From Campylobacteraceae bacterium (GTDB lineage Bacteria > Campylobacterota > Campylobacteria > Campylobacterales > Sulfurovaceae), in contig JALWMN010000206.1 of the NCBI GenBank assembly GCA_027083895.1, positions 1,238-10,041 on the forward strand: a DNA stretch of 8,804 nt. Direction: 5' to 3'. Positions 6,709 to 8,804 of this stretch are shown in pieces. The notes beneath the pieces were generated by a model. The model was not told where the DNA came from, ran no database searches, and saw nothing but the letters and a program-made list of their open reading frames with translations. Positions within the stretch are counted from its first letter, which is position 1. Each line of letters opens with the position of its first letter. Both the position numbers and the translations under genes were made by a program.

Positions 6709-6739
6709 TTAACTTTTTTTAACGATTTTTAGTTATACT
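6709..6739 (+). promoter_or_regulatory. acpP promoter with 10-base-period TTAAC repeat
   Basis: The -10 box is TATACT at 6734-6739, predicting a start near 6746 and a leader of about 20 bases. There is no TTGACA. Instead there are T runs at 6714-6720 and 6726-6730, the pattern expected of sigma-70 promoters in this phylum. TTAAC occurs at 6709-6713 and again at 6719-6723, a direct repeat with exactly one helical turn between starts. Such spacing is also what OmpR-family regulators use. The promoter is well supported; the operator reading is speculative. Confidence 0.6.
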
Positions 6740-6754
6740 TATGCCATATTTATT

Positions 6755-6760
6755 AAGGAG
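6755..6760 (+). promoter_or_regulatory. Strong ribosome binding site of acpP
   Basis: AAGGAG lies 6 bases before the acpP ATG, a near-ideal Shine-Dalgarno match and spacing. This fits a very abundant protein such as acyl carrier protein and contrasts with the weak site of the upstream response regulator gene. Confidence 0.8.
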
Positions 6761-6766
6761 TAGCTT

Positions 6767-7000
6767 ATGGCAATTTTAGATGAAGTAAAAGAGGTTGTAG
6801 CTGAACAACTAGGCGTAAATATTGATGAGATCAAAGAGGATTCAAAGTTTGTTGATGATCTTGGTGCAGATAGCTTAGATGTTGTAGAGCTTGTAATGGC
6901 ATTAGAGGAGAAGTTTGATATTGAGATTCCAGATGAGAATGCAGAAGGGATCTCTACTGTTGCTGATGCTGTAAAATTCATCGAAGAGGCTAAGGCTTAA
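6767..7000 (+). CDS. acpP: Acyl carrier protein
   Basis: AcpP is the small acidic protein that carries growing acyl chains as thioesters on a 4'-phosphopantetheine arm during fatty acid synthesis in the cytoplasm. The 77 residues match the usual length and four-helix pattern. The prosthetic group site is S36 in [10 protein letters not shown], with the strongly conserved acidic helix following (about 36-52). The protein is rich in Asp and Glu, as expected. It has its own promoter and an ideal ribosome site, and it is followed by hairpins before fabF, consistent with acpP being expressed above its neighbours. The order acpP-fabF-accA is typical for Campylobacterota. FabG and FabF, encoded nearby, both act on its acylated form. 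Confidence 0.98.
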   Translation: MAILDEVKEVVAEQLGVNIDEIKEDSKFVDDLGADSLDVVELVMALEEKFDIEIPDENAEGISTVADAVKFIEEAKA

Positions 7001-7003
7001 CTG

Positions 7004-7021
7004 TTTCCCCGTTTGGGGAAA
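7004..7021 (+). terminator. Hairpin just after acpP
   Basis: TTTCCCC (7004-7010) and GGGGAAA (7015-7021) form a perfect 7 bp stem with loop GTTT, three bases after the acpP stop. The nearest T run (7032-7038) is 10 bases away, so it is not a textbook intrinsic terminator. It may protect the 3' end of an acpP-only transcript or act with the next hairpin. Confidence 0.45.
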
Positions 7022-7056
7022 GAGAGGAGCGTTTTTTTGGAACTTTGCTCTCTTTT
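7019..7056 (+). terminator. Possible partial terminator before fabF
   Basis: AAAGAGAG (7019-7026) plus GC (7029-7030) can pair with GCTCTCTTT (7047-7055), leaving GA bulged and a 16-base loop; the arm ends in TTTT (7053-7056). It shares three bases with the preceding hairpin. A leaky terminator here would give more acpP than fabF message, which is the known stoichiometric need, but the bulge and large loop keep confidence low. Confidence 0.3.
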
Positions 7057-7083
7057 ACTCAGGCGTGGGTTTATATGAATATT

Positions 7084-7089
7084 GAGGAG
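7084..7089 (+). promoter_or_regulatory. Ribosome binding site that decides the fabF start
   Basis: GAGGAG lies 6 bases before the GTG at 7096. The earlier in-frame candidates, ATG at 7075 and TTG at 7045, have no comparable upstream site. Starting at GTG gives a protein that begins with RRVVVTG, in register with known FabF N-termini. Confidence 0.75.
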
Positions 7090-7095
7090 TTGTTG

Positions 7096-8319
7096 GTGAG
7101 AAGAGTAGTTGTTACTGGCTTAGGGATGATTAATAGCCTTGGGCATGATAAAGAGAGCTCATTTGATGCAATTGTTGAAGGAAAGTGTGGTATAGAGAGA
7201 ATTACGATATTTGATCCCCAAAAGTTTGCTGCACAAATTGCAGGTGAAGTAAAAGATTTTGATCCAACAACTGTTATGGATGCAAAAGAGGTAAAAAAGG
7301 CAGATCGTTTTATCCATTTTGGACTTAAAGCTGCCAAAGAGGCTATAGAGGATGCTGGTATCGATGAGGGTGTAGAGCGTGAAAGTTTTGGTGTAAGTTG
7401 TGCATCTGGTATTGGTGGTTTACCTACCATTGAGAAGAACTCGATTATATGTGATACACGTGGTCCTCGAAGAATATCGCCTTTTTTTATTCCTTCAGCT
7501 TTAGCAAATATGCTTGGTGGTTTTGTTTCGATCTATCACAATTTAAAGGGTCCAAACTTGGGCTCAGTAACTGCATGTGCTGCAGGGACGCATGCGATTA
7601 ATGAGGCAGCCAAAACTATTATGGTTGGGTGTGCAGATAGAATGTTGGTTGTGGGTGCTGAGTCGGCAATCTGTCCAGTTGGAATTGGTGGATTTGCTTC
7701 GATGAAAGCTCTTTCAACTAGGAATGATGATCCGCAGCATGCTTCACGTCCATTTGATGCTAAAAGAGATGGATTTGTGATGGGTGAAGGTGCTGGTGCA
7801 TTAGTACTTGAAGAGTTAGAGTCTGCAAAGAGAAGAGGTGCAAAAATCTATTGTGAGTTGGTTGGTTTTGGAGAGAGTGGCGATGCAAATCATATTACGA
7901 CACCAACAATGGATGGACCCCTTAGAGCTATGCAGATGGCGTATAAGATGGCAGGTGAGCCAAAATTAGACTATATTAATGCACATGGTACATCGACACC
8001 AATCAATGATAAAAATGAGACTGCTGCAATTAAAGCACTGTTAGGTGGTAAAGAGAGTTGCCCACCAGTAAGTTCAACGAAAGGTCAAATTGGACACTGT
8101 CTTGGTGCTGCAGGCTCTATTGAGGCAGTTATCTCTATTATGGCGATGCAGAGGGGAGTTATACCTCCAACAATTAATTATGAAGAGCCAGATGAGCATT
8201 GCGATTTAGATTATGTTACAGAGGGTGCTAGAGAGGCGGAGTTAAATGTAGTTATGAGTAACTCATTTGGATTTGGTGGAACAAATGGGGTAGTGATTTT
8301 TAAGAAGTATCAAGGGTAA
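7096..8319 (+). CDS. fabF: 3-oxoacyl-[acyl-carrier-protein] synthase II (FabF)
   Basis: FabF is the condensing enzyme that joins malonyl-ACP to acyl-ACP in elongation. From GTG at 7096 it has 407 residues, the usual length. The catalytic triad is C161 in TACAAGTH, H297 in NAHGTSTP and H334 in GQIGHCLGAAGS, with the conserved K329 in SSTKG. The N-terminus RRVVVTGLGMINSLG and the glycine-rich SNSFGFGGTNG end (about 388-398) are typical of FabF rather than FabB or FabH. Longer in-frame starts exist: ATG at 7075 adds seven residues and TTG at 7045 adds seventeen, but neither has a good ribosome site, and the extra residues extend beyond known family starts. The gene is 95 bases after acpP, with two hairpins between, and only 6 bases before accA, so fabF and accA are cotranscribed. 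Confidence 0.96.
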   Translation: MRRVVVTGLGMINSLGHDKESSFDAIVEGKCGIERITIFDPQKFAAQIAGEVKDFDPTTVMDAKEVKKADRFIHFGLKAAKEAIEDAGIDEGVERESFGVSCASGIGGLPTIEKNSIICDTRGPRRISPFFIPSALANMLGGFVSIYHNLKGPNLGSVTACAAGTHAINEAAKTIMVGCADRMLVVGAESAICPVGIGGFASMKALSTRNDDPQHASRPFDAKRDGFVMGEGAGALVLEELESAKRRGAKIYCELVGFGESGDANHITTPTMDGPLRAMQMAYKMAGEPKLDYINAHGTSTPINDKNETAAIKALLGGKESCPPVSSTKGQIGHCLGAAGSIEAVISIMAMQRGVIPPTINYEEPDEHCDLDYVTEGAREAELNVVMSNSFGFGGTNGVVIFKKYQG

Positions 8320-8325
8320 GCTAAA

Positions 8326-8804
8326 ATGGCTAGCTATTTGGAGTTTGAGAAATCGATAGAGTCTATACAGAGTGATATTGAATCTGCAAAAGCTCGTGGT
8401 GATAGTGCTGCAGTTGAGATACTCTATAAAGATTTAGAAAAAGAGGTAAAAAAGCTCTTTGGGGGTTTGAGTGACTACCAAAAGCTCCAATTGGCTCGCC
8501 ATCCTGATAGACCATATGCTCTTGATTATGTGCGTCTTATTATGAAAGATGCACAAGAGATCCATGGTGATAGAACCTTTCGAGATGACCCAGCAATTAT
8601 CTGCTACTTAGGCTGGATTGATGGACAAAAAACGATGCTTATTGGAGAGCAAAAGGGTCGAGGTACTAAGAATAAACTTAAGAGAAATTTTGGAATGCCA
8701 CACCCAGAAGGGTATAGAAAGGCTCTTCGGGCTGTAAAGCTGGCAGAAAAGTTTAATATTCCAGTTTTAATGCTGATAGATACTCCAGGTGCTTATCCAG
8801 GGAT
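8326..8804 (+). CDS. accA: Acetyl-CoA carboxylase carboxyltransferase subunit alpha, partial
   Basis: The first 159 codons are present and the reading frame is open to the window edge; the family length is about 312-320, so roughly half is missing. AccA with AccD transfers the carboxyl group from biotin carrier protein to acetyl-CoA, making malonyl-CoA, the committed step of fatty acid synthesis. The N-terminal 45 residues are charged and helical. Next come the family signatures [15 protein letters not shown] (55-69), [12 protein letters not shown] (80-91), GEQKGRGTK (107-115), [15 protein letters not shown] (121-135) and DTPGAYPG (152-159). AAGGG (8312-8316), within the fabF end, is 9 bases before the ATG. 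The 6-base gap from fabF indicates a shared transcript and possibly translational coupling. Confidence 0.97.
   Translation, partial: MASYLEFEKSIESIQSDIESAKARGDSAAVEILYKDLEKEVKKLFGGLSDYQKLQLARHPDRPYALDYVRLIMKDAQEIHGDRTFRDDPAIICYLGWIDGQKTMLIGEQKGRGTKNKLKRNFGMPHPEGYRKALRAVKLAEKFNIPVLMLIDTPGAYPG

Noticed and set aside
7071..7430. Minus-strand 119-codon open frame within fabF
   Set aside because: It lies fully antisense to the well-supported FabF frame, with low-complexity Ser/Ile-rich content and no family motif.

Overview
The window looks like ordinary core chromosome from a member of the Campylobacterota (formerly Epsilonproteobacteria). It is AT-rich and uses many AGA arginine codons. The order murD, mraY (leftward), then gpmI, fabG, acpP, fabF, accA (rightward) is the arrangement I know from Campylobacter jejuni and relatives. 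MraY and MurD also look like the Campylobacter versions. I cannot assign a genus; a free-living sulfur- or hydrogen-oxidising relative (Sulfurovum/Sulfurimonas type) is a guess.

Left part (1-2503, minus strand): a tRNA-Phe(GAA) with its own TATAAT box lies downstream of murD. mraY and murD are 4 bases apart and supply two consecutive peptidoglycan precursor steps, the lipid I synthase and the D-glutamate ligase. A 94-base divergent spacer separates mraY from gpmI.

Middle (2598-4943, plus strand): gpmI encodes cofactor-independent phosphoglycerate mutase and fabG encodes 3-ketoacyl-ACP reductase. The 117 bases between them are occupied by an inverted pair of tandem heptamer arrays (NNAGAGC facing GCTCTNN). 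After fabG comes about 220 bases with strong hairpins, a GC-rich patch and a 13-base exact direct repeat.

Right part (5164-8804, plus strand): an OmpR-family response regulator and a two-helix membrane histidine kinase overlap by 4 bases. Next comes acpP with a recognisable promoter and ideal Shine-Dalgarno site, a spacer with two hairpins, fabF (best start GTG at 7096), and the first half of accA, which runs off the window. FabG, AcpP, FabF and AccA all act in fatty acid initiation and elongation, so the block links membrane lipid and cell wall synthesis.

No CRISPR array, insertion sequence, phage gene or clearly new multigene system is visible. The parts that merit a second look are the two intergenic repeat elements flanking fabG, the two-component pair embedded in the fatty acid cluster (kinase without an extracytoplasmic domain and without the usual phosphatase-motif Thr/Asn), a 10-base-period TTAAC direct repeat at the acpP promoter, and an A-G mismatch in the tRNA-Phe acceptor stem.
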